This document shows, in pieces, positions 53,057 to 61,506 of a DNA stretch of 64,000 nucleotides (within the stretch, counting starts at the first letter, position 1; every line of letters starts with the position of its first letter). The stretch lies in the NCBI RefSeq assembly GCF_030643805.1, contig NZ_CP094656.1:3100001-3164000 (forward strand), in the 5' to 3' direction. The position numbers and the translations under genes were made by a program. Source of the stretch: Alkalihalobacillus sp. AL-G (GTDB taxonomy: Bacteria; Bacillota; Bacilli; Bacillales; Fictibacillaceae). The notes under the pieces are model-generated. The model had not been told where the DNA came from, made no database searches, and saw nothing but the letters and a program-made list of their open reading frames with translations.

Positions 53057-55435
53057 ATGGGTATGATGAAACGATTTACGACGATAATGTTTGTAATCCT
53101 ATCAACATTATTAATCGCGACTCCTTTTTGGAATTCCAATGTAACAAGTGCAACCGAAAGTACAACCTTTAAATTTCAGGAAAAGGCAGCCCTTGTTTCG
53201 ATTCATGTTCCAAACCAATTGGAACTGGACAAACTCGTCGCTTCGGGAATTGACCTGACAGAACACGTCCACCGGAATGAGGATGGTTCCCTTGAAGTAG
53301 ATGCAATCGTAACACCTTCCGAATTACAAAAACTTCGAATCAAAGGCATTGAATTCGAGACTGTCTATACGAAAGCCGAAGCCGAGCAACGGATTGCTCA
53401 ACGTCAGGAAAAAGTTGAAAACTTAACTCAAGTCACTGCTGAAGAGGACACCCTTAAGGTTTTACGATCCAATTTCTTTGAAAACTACTCTGGTACGTTC
53501 TTATATCTGGAAGTAAAGACGAGTGCCGGTGAATCTAAAGGTGTTACATTGACTGCATCATGGAATTCAAGCCAGGAGGAAGCTACTCTCCAAAGACTTG
53601 ATGATATGGGAGAATACTTATATCACAAGTTGCTTATTCCTATCGACAAAGTACCGGACCAAATCCTTATTGAAAGCAGCCTTGGCGGTTCTGCAACTGC
53701 CAATGTCACAAAATGGATCGATGAGGAAAAGCCGGATCACAGAAATAAACACTATGTCCAGGATTTTATCGATCATTATATGGATCCGACAGAAGTGACC
53801 AACCGAATCGAACAGCTTGCAAAAGAATATCCCGAGTTAGCTGAAATCGTAGAGCTCCCGAATCAAACGAACGGATATCGACGGAAAGCACAAGCTGTAC
53901 TCGGTGATGAGCCTAATTCGATGGTCGTTGTTACCTCTAGTGAATGGGGGCATGAAGGTGGGAATGACATAACCGTCAGCCTTACGAATCCAGCGGAAGA
54001 TAACGCTGCTCTTTCTGTTGAAGTAGAGGAGCAAGCGATTACCGTTTCACTTGCTACCAATGACAACGGAGAAATCAGCAGTTCAGCTGCCGATGTTGTA
54101 GGAGTACTTAACGATGAGGCCAGCAACCTTGTAAGTGCGGCTACATTCAGAGAATATGCAGGAGATGGAGTCGTTTCTGCAACTTCTTCACAGCTTGATA
54201 ATAATCTAAGTGCACCTGACTCTATATCACGGGATCCTTACACGGTAAAAGCAATTCGCATCGGGAAACATCGTGATGGATCCAAGGTTGGCGTCCTCGC
54301 CTATTCACAGGAACATGCACGGGAATGGGTGACTCCACTCGTATCGATTGAAACAGCCGAGCGTTTACTACGAAATTACGCGACCGACAGCAAAACACGT
54401 AAACTCGTAAACAATCTGGATATTTTTATCGTACCGACCGTAAATCCAGATGGCGCTCACTACAGTATGTATGACTACAACTGGCAACGGAAAAACATGA
54501 CCAACCACTGTGTCGAGACTCCATACACCGATCCTTACGCCCGAAATTATTGGGGTGTTGACTTGAACCGAAATCATACAGTAGGCTCTGTATACGATGG
54601 CAATATTGGTGCTTCAACCAATTGCACAAGTGCCGTATTTGCAGGACCTGAAGAATTGTCTGAGCCTGAAGCACAAAACTTGATCTGGTTAGCAGAGCAA
54701 AATCCGAACATCCAGTTTGGAATGAATATTCATAGCTATGGTGGATACTTCATGTGGCCTCCAGGATCGTATGATGAAAACAGGGTACCACTCCCTCGAC
54801 CAACAGCTGGTGAAGAGGCGTACTTCTGGCAAGCTTCCAATACGATTTTAGACGAAATAAAAAAATATCGAGGAACGGTAATCCTTCCAAGTCGTACTGG
54901 TCCGATCCCTGATGTCCTTTATTCTGCCGCAGGAAATTCAGCTGATGCCCTTTGGTACGACTATGGGATTTACGCGTGGGATTTCGAAGTTGGCGCGGAT
55001 ATTTGGAATGAGGAAGAGAACGATTGGGAACGAGTCGGATTCCAGCCTCCTTTTGAAGAAGGACATGCCGAAGCGATGGAATTTGCAAACGGTATGACAG
55101 GCTTGTTTGAAGTCGCTTATCAATTTGCAAAAGACAAAAAGCCACCGAGATCAAGCATTACACCTGAAAAGGGAAACTATGAGAATTCAGTTGAAATCTC
55201 TTTTAAATCCAGTGAGCCAGCAACCATTTTCTACACTTTGGATGGTTCAAAACCAACCTTCGAATCGAACAAGGTTCAAATAAACGGAACCCGCGAAGGC
55301 GCTGAAACGTTCGCATTTGAAGAAAATACTACTGTTAATTGGTTTGCAATGGATGCTGCCGGAAACGTTGAAAAGAACTACGATCCAAGCGGAAATGCAA
55401 CTAACTATAACTCAGCTTCATTTAAAATTCAATAA
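53057..55435 (+). CDS. secreted M14 zinc carboxypeptidase with an inserted domain
   Basis: Carboxypeptidase-T-like exported enzyme of 792 aa. Signal peptide about 1-32, a prodomain-like N-terminal part to about 245, M14 domain about 250-690. Zinc ligands His420 and Glu423 in HAREW and His559 in NIHSYG; Glu644 in AWDFEVGAD is the general base; NPDG and GVDLNRN hold substrate-binding residues. A chitobiase/hexosaminidase C-terminal-type domain (about 700-760) ends the protein. Residues about 297-385 interrupt the M14 fold with an unrelated Ala/Ser/Thr/Val-rich domain. Confidence 0.93.
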   Translation: MGMMKRFTTIMFVILSTLLIATPFWNSNVTSATESTTFKFQEKAALVSIHVPNQLELDKLVASGIDLTEHVHRNEDGSLEVDAIVTPSELQKLRIKGIEFETVYTKAEAEQRIAQRQEKVENLTQVTAEEDTLKVLRSNFFENYSGTFLYLEVKTSAGESKGVTLTASWNSSQEEATLQRLDDMGEYLYHKLLIPIDKVPDQILIESSLGGSATANVTKWIDEEKPDHRNKHYVQDFIDHYMDPTEVTNRIEQLAKEYPELAEIVELPNQTNGYRRKAQAVLGDEPNSMVVVTSSEWGHEGGNDITVSLTNPAEDNAALSVEVEEQAITVSLATNDNGEISSSAADVVGVLNDEASNLVSAATFREYAGDGVVSATSSQLDNNLSAPDSISRDPYTVKAIRIGKHRDGSKVGVLAYSQEHAREWVTPLVSIETAERLLRNYATDSKTRKLVNNLDIFIVPTVNPDGAHYSMYDYNWQRKNMTNHCVETPYTDPYARNYWGVDLNRNHTVGSVYDGNIGASTNCTSAVFAGPEELSEPEAQNLIWLAEQNPNIQFGMNIHSYGGYFMWPPGSYDENRVPLPRPTAGEEAYFWQASNTILDEIKKYRGTVILPSRTGPIPDVLYSAAGNSADALWYDYGIYAWDFEVGADIWNEEENDWERVGFQPPFEEGHAEAMEFANGMTGLFEVAYQFAKDKKPPRSSITPEKGNYENSVEISFKSSEPATIFYTLDGSKPTFESNKVQINGTREGAETFAFEENTTVNWFAMDAAGNVEKNYDPSGNATNYNSASFKIQ

Positions 55436-55442
55436 TAAAGGT

Positions 55443-55475
55443 GAGGATGACTGCAAATTGTCATCCTCTTTTCTT
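55443..55475 (+). terminator. terminator of the M14 gene
   Basis: GAGGATGAC and GTCATCCTC pair across eight bases and are followed by TTTTCTTCT. Confidence 0.85.
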
Positions 55476-55479
55476 CTAT

Positions 55480-55974
55480 TCAATTCGTTTGAAAAAATAA
55501 CTGTTTCGTATAATAGCCTTTGCTCTCAATAGCTTTTAGGATTTTATCTTTTTTTTGTTGAGAGACCACTTCCGATATCGTGACGTTGATCTCAAGCTCT
55601 CGATCCTTGAAACCAACTAGTTCGACACCCACTCTTTTATATTCTGGTAAGTACGTTCTTATTATCGCTTCGATTTCTTTATTAGCTTTCCTATGCAATT
55701 TTTCATATTCATAACCGTCTTCAATTTGTGCATTTCTTAATTCCCCGATATGAAAACGCTGTTCAGGATTATTCTCAACATATGCAGTTCCGTGATACCT
55801 ATTCCCGTGCATGAAATCGAATCGGATCTCATCTAAAACCATCTTTTCATCATATTGTTCAAGGTGATCCTCGAAAGCACTTTTTGTCGACCAATATTCC
55901 CAAGGAAGTCCGATTTTTAAATAGATGACAATTAAAACCACTAGCATCACAAAACCTATCAGTACCTTTTTCAT
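55480..55974 (-). CDS. membrane-anchored hypothetical protein (164 aa)
   Basis: N-terminal anchor helix (residues about 4-20) and a soluble domain with YWSTKSAFEDHLEQYDEKMV, FDFMHGNRYHGTAYVENN and a C-terminal alpha/beta part. The layout recalls the YfjL-like group of B. subtilis, but I cannot confirm that. ATG at 55974 has AAGGGGG upstream. It is downstream of the anti-sigma gene and may belong to that operon (28 bp gap). Confidence 0.7.
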   Translation of the reverse strand: MKKVLIGFVMLVVLIVIYLKIGLPWEYWSTKSAFEDHLEQYDEKMVLDEIRFDFMHGNRYHGTAYVENNPEQRFHIGELRNAQIEDGYEYEKLHRKANKEIEAIIRTYLPEYKRVGVELVGFKDRELEINVTISEVVSQQKKDKILKAIESKGYYTKQLFFQTN

Positions 55975-56001
55975 AAAGCCCCCTTAGACTCTTAGACAAA
56001 G

Positions 56002-57330
56002 TTATTTAACCTGTATTTTAAAAGGTTCTACCAAGCGACTTGGATAATCTTTTAATTCTAAAACAATTTTCGTTTTACGATCTGGATTATTGATTGAAAA
56101 TTTATGAACAACCTTATTTTCTTCTGGTTTTTGCCAAGTTTTTAAGGTCCTACCATGCTGAACCGATGAATCTAAGTTAATTGGCTGTTGATTAAAAATT
56201 TCATAAATGTGATATTCATCCTGCGGTTCAACTTTTACAGCAAACTCAAGCTCTACTCGGTCTCCAACCACCTGCAAATCCTTCAGTTGGATTCTTCCGT
56301 CGCTCGGCGCTTTTGTGAGCTTTTTATTTGTGAGATCCACCACTATCGTTTGTTCGTCTTCATCGATTGCCCGGATGGAGCTGCCCTTCAAATACAATTC
56401 TTTCGGCGTACGGAAGTGTGGGCTTTCGTAATAAAGGATAAATTTATCATCCGAACCAGTTGAGACGAGTCCGTCAGGTGGACTCCACACCTCACCGCTG
56501 TCATCGACAATTTTTAAATCGTCAAATGTGAACAGCTGCATCTCATTTTGAGGATCAAACTTTACGTAAATAGCAGTTAACGTCGGATCGATGACTGCTT
56601 TTTCAAAATGCATCGTTTGTCCATCGATTTTCACCTCTTTATCAATGGCAATTTCTTCTCTAGTATTCTTGTACCATTCATCATTAATTGCAAACTTAAC
56701 TTTCCATGCTGCATCAAGTATACTACCTTGATCTGGAATTTTGTTTTGTATTGTCCTAGCTTTAAATTGTGTTGAAACGGTAAGTTCATCAGGTACATCT
56801 ATCTGATCAGAAAAAGTTGCAACGATTTTACCGTTCATTTGTTTATTTTTTTGGAGATCTACACTTTCCTTCGGTGCACCATAACTGATACTCGCCATGA
56901 GCGGCTCTCCATCGCCAAATAACTCCAAATCCTTTAAAAACAGAAAATTATGCTCTCTTTCAGTCTTGATCGAGTAAAAAAGGATCATTCTCGCCTGATC
57001 GACAATAATGTGGTCAATGGAAAACGTGATTTCCGAATGGATGTCACTCGAGTTTATTTGATGGATAAAGTCGTTTTCCACCGCATCTTCCAGCCCTTTA
57101 TCGCCTTCAATCAACTCGACGATTGCCGACAGGCCAGGAATATCGCGTACAGCATTTGCAAAAGCAGGAGAAACCTTTATACAAGTGACAAGCAAGAGTG
57201 CCAATCCAAGAGTCGCAATCATACTTGTGTATCCTTGCCTTTTCCTTTTTTTATACTGCTTACCTTTGTGAATTCCATTTTGTATGTATTGATCGATTGC
57301 TTTAGGGGCCGTTATGTTATGCTCTTTCAT
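56002..57330 (-). CDS. anti-sigma factor, DUF4179/DUF5643 type
   Basis: Membrane-bound inhibitor of the ECF sigma factor encoded upstream. Short cytoplasmic N terminus, one membrane helix about 40-60, then a DUF4179 extracytoplasmic domain (about 60-190) and a C-terminal DUF5643-like domain. ATG at 57330 has GGAAGG eight bases upstream and overlaps the sigma gene by 14 bases. This pairing is conserved in Bacillus, where such pairs respond to envelope stress. Confidence 0.85.
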   Translation of the reverse strand: MKEHNITAPKAIDQYIQNGIHKGKQYKKRKRQGYTSMIATLGLALLLVTCIKVSPAFANAVRDIPGLSAIVELIEGDKGLEDAVENDFIHQINSSDIHSEITFSIDHIIVDQARMILFYSIKTEREHNFLFLKDLELFGDGEPLMASISYGAPKESVDLQKNKQMNGKIVATFSDQIDVPDELTVSTQFKARTIQNKIPDQGSILDAAWKVKFAINDEWYKNTREEIAIDKEVKIDGQTMHFEKAVIDPTLTAIYVKFDPQNEMQLFTFDDLKIVDDSGEVWSPPDGLVSTGSDDKFILYYESPHFRTPKELYLKGSSIRAIDEDEQTIVVDLTNKKLTKAPSDGRIQLKDLQVVGDRVELEFAVKVEPQDEYHIYEIFNQQPINLDSSVQHGRTLKTWQKPEENKVVHKFSINNPDRKTKIVLELKDYPSRLVEPFKIQVK

Positions 57331-57847
57331 CGACGACACCTTCCTTTTCCATTCGTTTACGCAATTCCTTCAATGCTTTGTATAACCATGTCTTTACGGT
57401 TCCCTCAGGCTTATTCAACGTAAATGAAATTTCTTTTAATGTTAGACCTTGAAAGTACTTCAGTAAAATGACTTTTTGAAGGTTTTTCTTCAGCTGAAAA
57501 ATATGGCTCTCCAAGAACAAGGTTTCATCTACATCCATACCTATAGCTTCATCACTTTGCTCAATGATCCAATCAGAGTATACAAGCCTTTTCCGTTTCC
57601 GAATTTCATTTAAGCAATAGTTTGATGTGATTTGGATTAGCCACGATTTCACTTTTGCTGGCTCTTTTACCTTATGAATCGATTTATATGCTCGAAAAGT
57701 GGTTTCCTGAATCGCCTCGAGCGAATCATGTTCATTGCGAAAATAACGGTAAGCAACTCGATATAGGTCATTCTTATATAATTGGATGATTAGAAAAAAT
57801 GCCTGTTCATCCCCTTTTTGTGCCTTTCTCACGATATCCTCGTCCAT
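57317..57847 (-). CDS. ECF-type RNA polymerase sigma factor
   Basis: 176 residues with sigma region 2 (LYRVAYRYFRNEHDSLEAIQ, FRAYKSIHKVKEPAKVKSWL) and region 4 (LLKYFQGLTLKEISFTLNKP, EGTVKTWLYKALKELRKRM). ATG at 57847 has GGGGGAG five bases upstream. Head of a sigma/anti-sigma operon, so it probably controls its own promoter. SigV and SigX-like families are alternatives; the DUF4179 partner argues against SigV. Confidence 0.9.
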   Translation of the reverse strand: MDEDIVRKAQKGDEQAFFLIIQLYKNDLYRVAYRYFRNEHDSLEAIQETTFRAYKSIHKVKEPAKVKSWLIQITSNYCLNEIRKRKRLVYSDWIIEQSDEAIGMDVDETLFLESHIFQLKKNLQKVILLKYFQGLTLKEISFTLNKPEGTVKTWLYKALKELRKRMEKEGVVDERA

Positions 57848-57917
57848 TCCTACTCCCCCTGACGATCTCTCTCTATATAACTATGACACAGCTGATGCTG
57901 AAAAAGTTTTAAGAAAT

Positions 57918-57953
57918 AAAAAAAGATTGCATATACGGAGCATGCAACCTTTT
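57918..57953 (-). terminator. terminator, probably of vanW before IS insertion
   Basis: AGGTTGCAT and ATGCAATCTT pair around a nine-base loop on the minus strand, followed by TTTTTTT. No minus-strand gene lies between it and vanW except the inserted element. Confidence 0.75.
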
Positions 57954-57957
57954 AACA

Positions 57958-58694
57958 AATACCCCATCCTCAAGGAATGGGAAGGGCATAGCCCAATGAG
58001 TAGGGTGGGGATGAATCGCCTTCGGACAAGGGATGGATCTTGCCATCTCAATTATCCGACTAATTATTCAGCTATTTTTCTTGGAATCGCTACTTTTTTT
58101 TACCTCTAAAATGAAACCCTATGATATAATAGGAACAAACGTTTGGTTCAGAGGGGGGTGGAAACCATGTTGGTTCATAGAGCCACGGATTAACGTTGCC
58201 AGAATGCACGAGAAAATTACAAATGCACGAAACGATTACTTGCATAAAATCTCTACCCGTATCGTCAAAAACCACGACCTTATCGGGATGGAAGATTTGC
58301 AGGTATCTAATATGCTTAAGAACCACAACCTCGCCAAAGCCATAAGTGAAGTGAGTGGGTCAACATTCCGTTGCATGCTTGAATATAAAGCAAAGTGGTA
58401 CGGCAAACAGATCGTGGTGGTATCCAAGACGTTTCCATCCAGCCAACTTTGTTCACATTGTGGCTACCGTCATAAAGACGTTAAGAATCTTGCATTACGT
58501 GAGTGGGACTGCCTAGAATGCACGACGCATCATGATCGAGATCTTAACGCAAGTATGAATCTTCGTAAGGAAGCCTTACGATTAACCGCAGGAACTGCGG
58601 GGATCGCCTAATCCATAACCGGCGGGTGCGCTGGTGTTCTTAGGAATCCCCTACTTCAAGCGACTCGTAAGAGTGCTAAGTGGCGGGTAGTTCA
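57958..58694 (+). mobile_element. IS605/IS1341-type element, decayed, with TnpB and right-end omega RNA
   Basis: About 730 bp. The left part carries palindromic sequence (CCCCATCC...GGGTGGGG); the middle is a tnpB pseudogene; the right end CTACTTCAAGCGACTC...AGTGCTAAGTGG ending GGGTAGTTCAAG is the usual IS605-type terminal hairpin, which also forms the scaffold of the TnpB guide RNA. No TnpA is present. The terminal TTCAAG supplies the vanW stop codon (TCA on the plus strand). Left boundary is approximate. Confidence 0.75.
58167..58611 (+). pseudogene. tnpB: TnpB (RNA-guided endonuclease) pseudogene with internal deletion
   Basis: ATG at 58167, with GGGGGGTGG upstream, begins MLVHRAT as in intact TnpB proteins, then runs into TAA. 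The +1 frame resumes at [20 protein letters not shown] and holds the second half: RuvC-II Glu in [10 protein letters not shown], the zinc knuckle CSHCGYRH...CLEC, and Ruv[15 protein letters not shown]. The RuvC-I Asp and about 200 residues are missing, so the protein is inactive. The 3' end still carries the guide-RNA scaffold. Confidence 0.8.
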
Positions 58695-59510
58695 AGAATC
58701 ATTACTACTTTGCAGCAATGGCTCATACATCATCCGTGCGTGATTTTCTGTGATCAGCTCGTCGTCAACGCATTGGCCTTGCTGGTTACTCGTCTTTCGA
58801 TAAATTTTATTTGAACGAATATAACCACCCCAAATCGCGGGGGAAACTCGATGATCCTGTTCATAGATTTCATAGTTATAAAGTCTCGGAGCCGCAGACC
58901 GCCATTCTCCTACTAAATCCTTCTCATTCAATTTTAAAATAAGCTGGTACGGTTGATCAGTAGGATTGTAAATTCTTAAATCCAAATAATTATATGCACA
59001 CGTGGCCCCGCTTCCAAAAGGCTGCTTACGATTCGAATCGGGAAAAACATCATAGCTATGGCGGTGGCGTTCAGTGACTATTAATGGTGTATGAAGCGTC
59101 ATCCAGTAGATCAGGTTAGATAACTGACAAAGCCCTCCTCCTACCCCTGGTTTAAAGCTACCGAACGTCAAAATCATCCCCGGTAAATATCCTTTTCGCT
59201 TTGTCGGTTTCCCGATTTGTCTCCAGTAGGAAAACGTTTCTCCAGAATTAACAACTAATCCATTAAGATTTTCGATTGCTAGTTTAAGATTCGTAGCCTT
59301 ATTATGCTGATACCACATGTCTACATCCTTCAGTTTACGAAAAATTGGCGAATGATGCCCGGCAATTTTGTAGTCAAGTGGTTCGGATTCTATCGTTCTC
59401 GCAAACATCTGATAATTTTTCAACCATTCCAAGTATCGTTTTGATCGGTAAAAGGTTCGCCCTAACGCTAATCGCAGGTCTGAACGCATCTTTTGCTTTT
59501 CCGTAATCAT
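58692..59510 (-). CDS. VanW-family protein
   Basis: Soluble 272-residue protein of the VanW family, defined by LVVNSGETFSYWRQIGKPTK, KRKGYLPGMIL, GVGGGLCQLSNLIYW and RHRHSYDVFP. Named after a gene of the vanB glycopeptide-resistance cluster, but its function is unknown. ATG at 59510 lies after GGGGATAATTG. Its 3' end abuts the IS element and the last codons read SSNDS; the native end may have been replaced by the IS end. Confidence 0.88.
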   Translation of the reverse strand: MITEKQKMRSDLRLALGRTFYRSKRYLEWLKNYQMFARTIESEPLDYKIAGHHSPIFRKLKDVDMWYQHNKATNLKLAIENLNGLVVNSGETFSYWRQIGKPTKRKGYLPGMILTFGSFKPGVGGGLCQLSNLIYWMTLHTPLIVTERHRHSYDVFPDSNRKQPFGSGATCAYNYLDLRIYNPTDQPYQLILKLNEKDLVGEWRSAAPRLYNYEIYEQDHRVSPAIWGGYIRSNKIYRKTSNQQGQCVDDELITENHARMMYEPLLQSSNDS

Positions 59511-59663
59511 CAATTATCCCCAACTTTTCTCTTTAAACAACTAGTGAAACATTTATAGTTAGCTCTTAAATGGTTCTACGTTGTTGAATATATGTCCTGC
59601 TGAAAAATTAGCCCATATGCTAAAATGTGTGACTTCAACGTTATGTTATAGAGTAAGGAGTAT

Positions 59664-60218
59664 TTAATTAACGATTCTTGATTCTTGAATATCGATCCAT
59701 TTTTGTATAATAACCCTTACTATTATGCCAGTGAAAATATAGAAAACAAATGAATAGATATAGTCCCAATTCACATATTCAACAATCCCCATCCGAACTG
59801 AAATAGGTTCACCTATAAATGCAAAAATAATGGCAAGAGCAAAAAGAGAAATGTTAAATGTTTTCCATGTGTTAGTACATTGATATACCAACATGTAAGC
59901 TACCGGCAAGATTGAAAAATCAAATGGATATGCTAATAGACCTAGAGGAATAAACTTAATAGGATAAATCCACAAACCCAACTCACTCCCTAAGTCATCA
60001 ATAAAGGTTGTAATAATGATAACCAATAGACCAAAACTCCAAATATGAAGGACTCTATTCCTATCTAGATATCTAATGAAGATTAACCATGGTAAGATTA
60101 AACCGAAAACAAGAAACCACCAGCTCCAAGTAAATACTGATACAGAGAACCAATTTTCAATTGCTAAAGTAGCGTATTTTTTTTGTAAGGTGATTAATTC
60201 CTTTTGAAATCCATCCAT
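59664..60218 (-). CDS. CBO0543-family membrane protein
   Basis: About five hydrophobic segments over 184 residues; FGLILPWLIFIRYLDRNRVL, a LIDDLGSELGLWIYPIKFIP-like loop and PFDFSILPVAYMLVYQ match the CBO0543 family of uncharacterised Firmicutes membrane proteins. ATG at 60218 has TTGGAGATG upstream. Single gene; unknown role. Confidence 0.8.
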   Translation of the reverse strand: MDGFQKELITLQKKYATLAIENWFSVSVFTWSWWFLVFGLILPWLIFIRYLDRNRVLHIWSFGLLVIIITTFIDDLGSELGLWIYPIKFIPLGLLAYPFDFSILPVAYMLVYQCTNTWKTFNISLFALAIIFAFIGEPISVRMGIVEYVNWDYIYSFVFYIFTGIIVRVIIQKWIDIQESRIVN

Positions 60219-60319
60219 TCATTTCATCTCCAATATTTACTATTGTTCCTATTTTTTTGTTTCTAATTCGAGATAAGATGTAACGGATGCTTTAGTTTAC
60301 CAAGTATTGAGACTCATAT

Positions 60320-60359
60320 AAAAAAAGTATGTGATTCGATTGAACCACACGCTTCTTTA
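60320..60359 (-). terminator. terminator of the AraC/GyrI-like gene
   Basis: AAGCGTGTGGTTC and GAATCACATACTT pair (with G-U pairs) across four bases, followed by TTTTT, on the minus strand. Confidence 0.85.
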
Positions 60360-60381
60360 GTATATATTACCTGATGGTTCC

Positions 60382-61248
60382 TCAGTTACTCTTTACCGGT
60401 ATCCAGATTTCTGAATATAAATCAGGACTTGATGGATCTTCATCGGAATACACCTCTAATTCCGGTGTATTAGCGAGTTCATAGCCGCTGGATGGAAACC
60501 ATTCTGAGAAAATCTGTTTCCAGGCATTTTGCATGGCATCCGGCATTGGACCGTGAACTTCAAAAATTGCCCATTTCGATGCAGGGATATCAAGCTTCAT
60601 AAATCCATCAGGTGTGTCGCCATCGTATTCGGTCGCTACCCAGTAATCCATCAGCTTAGACCCGTCACTACTTTTATCGACACATACACCGAGAACCCCT
60701 TTAATCTGCCCATTGTTCAACTTGAACAATCGTTGATCGGTTCTACTTAGGTTAAGCTCATCCCACATTTTCGGAATGCCGTCCAGATTTTCCTCATTCG
60801 CATATGAAAATTCCTGTTTGATTCCTACGACCTGAAAACTTTCCCGTTCGACAATTCTGTATTGCATTGGTTCAGCTCCCTTTAGACTCACCTTAATGAC
60901 TAGGCGGTTATAAGATTTCAGCTTTCCCGTGTACTTTCGCGCTTCGCTTGGTGATATACCATGTTGTCTACGGAATGCTTTGGAGAAAGCCTCGGGAGTG
61001 TCATAGCCATATTTGCAGGAAAGATCAATTACCTTGGAGTTCGAATTACATAAATCTTGTGCAGCTAATGTTAAACGTCGGCGTCTCAAGTATTCACCAA
61101 CAGAAACGTCAGTCAATATCGTAAAAGTACGTTGAAAATGAAAGGCCGATGCATTTGCTCGTTTAGAGATATCTTCAATTTTGATATCATCCAATAAATG
61201 CTCTTCCATATAATCGATCGCCTTCTGTAATGACTCCACCCACGCCAT
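60382..61248 (-). CDS. AraC-family regulator with GyrI-like effector domain
   Basis: N-terminal AraC DNA-binding domain (about 5-105; IKIEDISKRANASAFHFQRT and IDLSCKYGYDTPEAFSKAFR) and a C-terminal GyrI-like small-molecule-binding domain (about 125-288) with FQVVGIKQEF and WAIFEVHGPMPDAMQNAW. 288 residues. ATG at 61248 has GGGAG upstream. Relatives (Rob/SoxS-like, BltR-like) respond to small cationic compounds; no target is adjacent. Confidence 0.9.
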   Translation of the reverse strand: MAWVESLQKAIDYMEEHLLDDIKIEDISKRANASAFHFQRTFTILTDVSVGEYLRRRRLTLAAQDLCNSNSKVIDLSCKYGYDTPEAFSKAFRRQHGISPSEARKYTGKLKSYNRLVIKVSLKGAEPMQYRIVERESFQVVGIKQEFSYANEENLDGIPKMWDELNLSRTDQRLFKLNNGQIKGVLGVCVDKSSDGSKLMDYWVATEYDGDTPDGFMKLDIPASKWAIFEVHGPMPDAMQNAWKQIFSEWFPSSGYELANTPELEVYSDEDPSSPDLYSEIWIPVKSN

Positions 61249-61460
61249 ATTGCTCACTCCCTTATCAAGATACTACCAATGCTCTTTCATTTCATCCTGT
61301 CATTTTCTGCTTACTTATGGCAGTGTATTGGTTCTAACTATTGTTTAATTTGACTCTTCAGTAAAACCCCTTCGTTTACTTCCACAAAAAAACTTTACTT
61401 CCTCTTGAATCTACGTGGCGTTTTTTAATAACCAACCTGCTTGTTCAGTAACTTACATTT

Positions 61461-61497
61461 AAAAAGGTACCCAGGAGTGTTCACTCTTGGATACCTT
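61461..61497 (-). terminator. terminator of the XRE-repeat gene
   Basis: AAGGTATCCAAGAGTG and CACTCCTGGGTACCTT form a 16-bp stem on the minus strand, followed by TTTAAA. Confidence 0.85.
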
Positions 61498-61506
61498 CCA
61501 GCTAGT

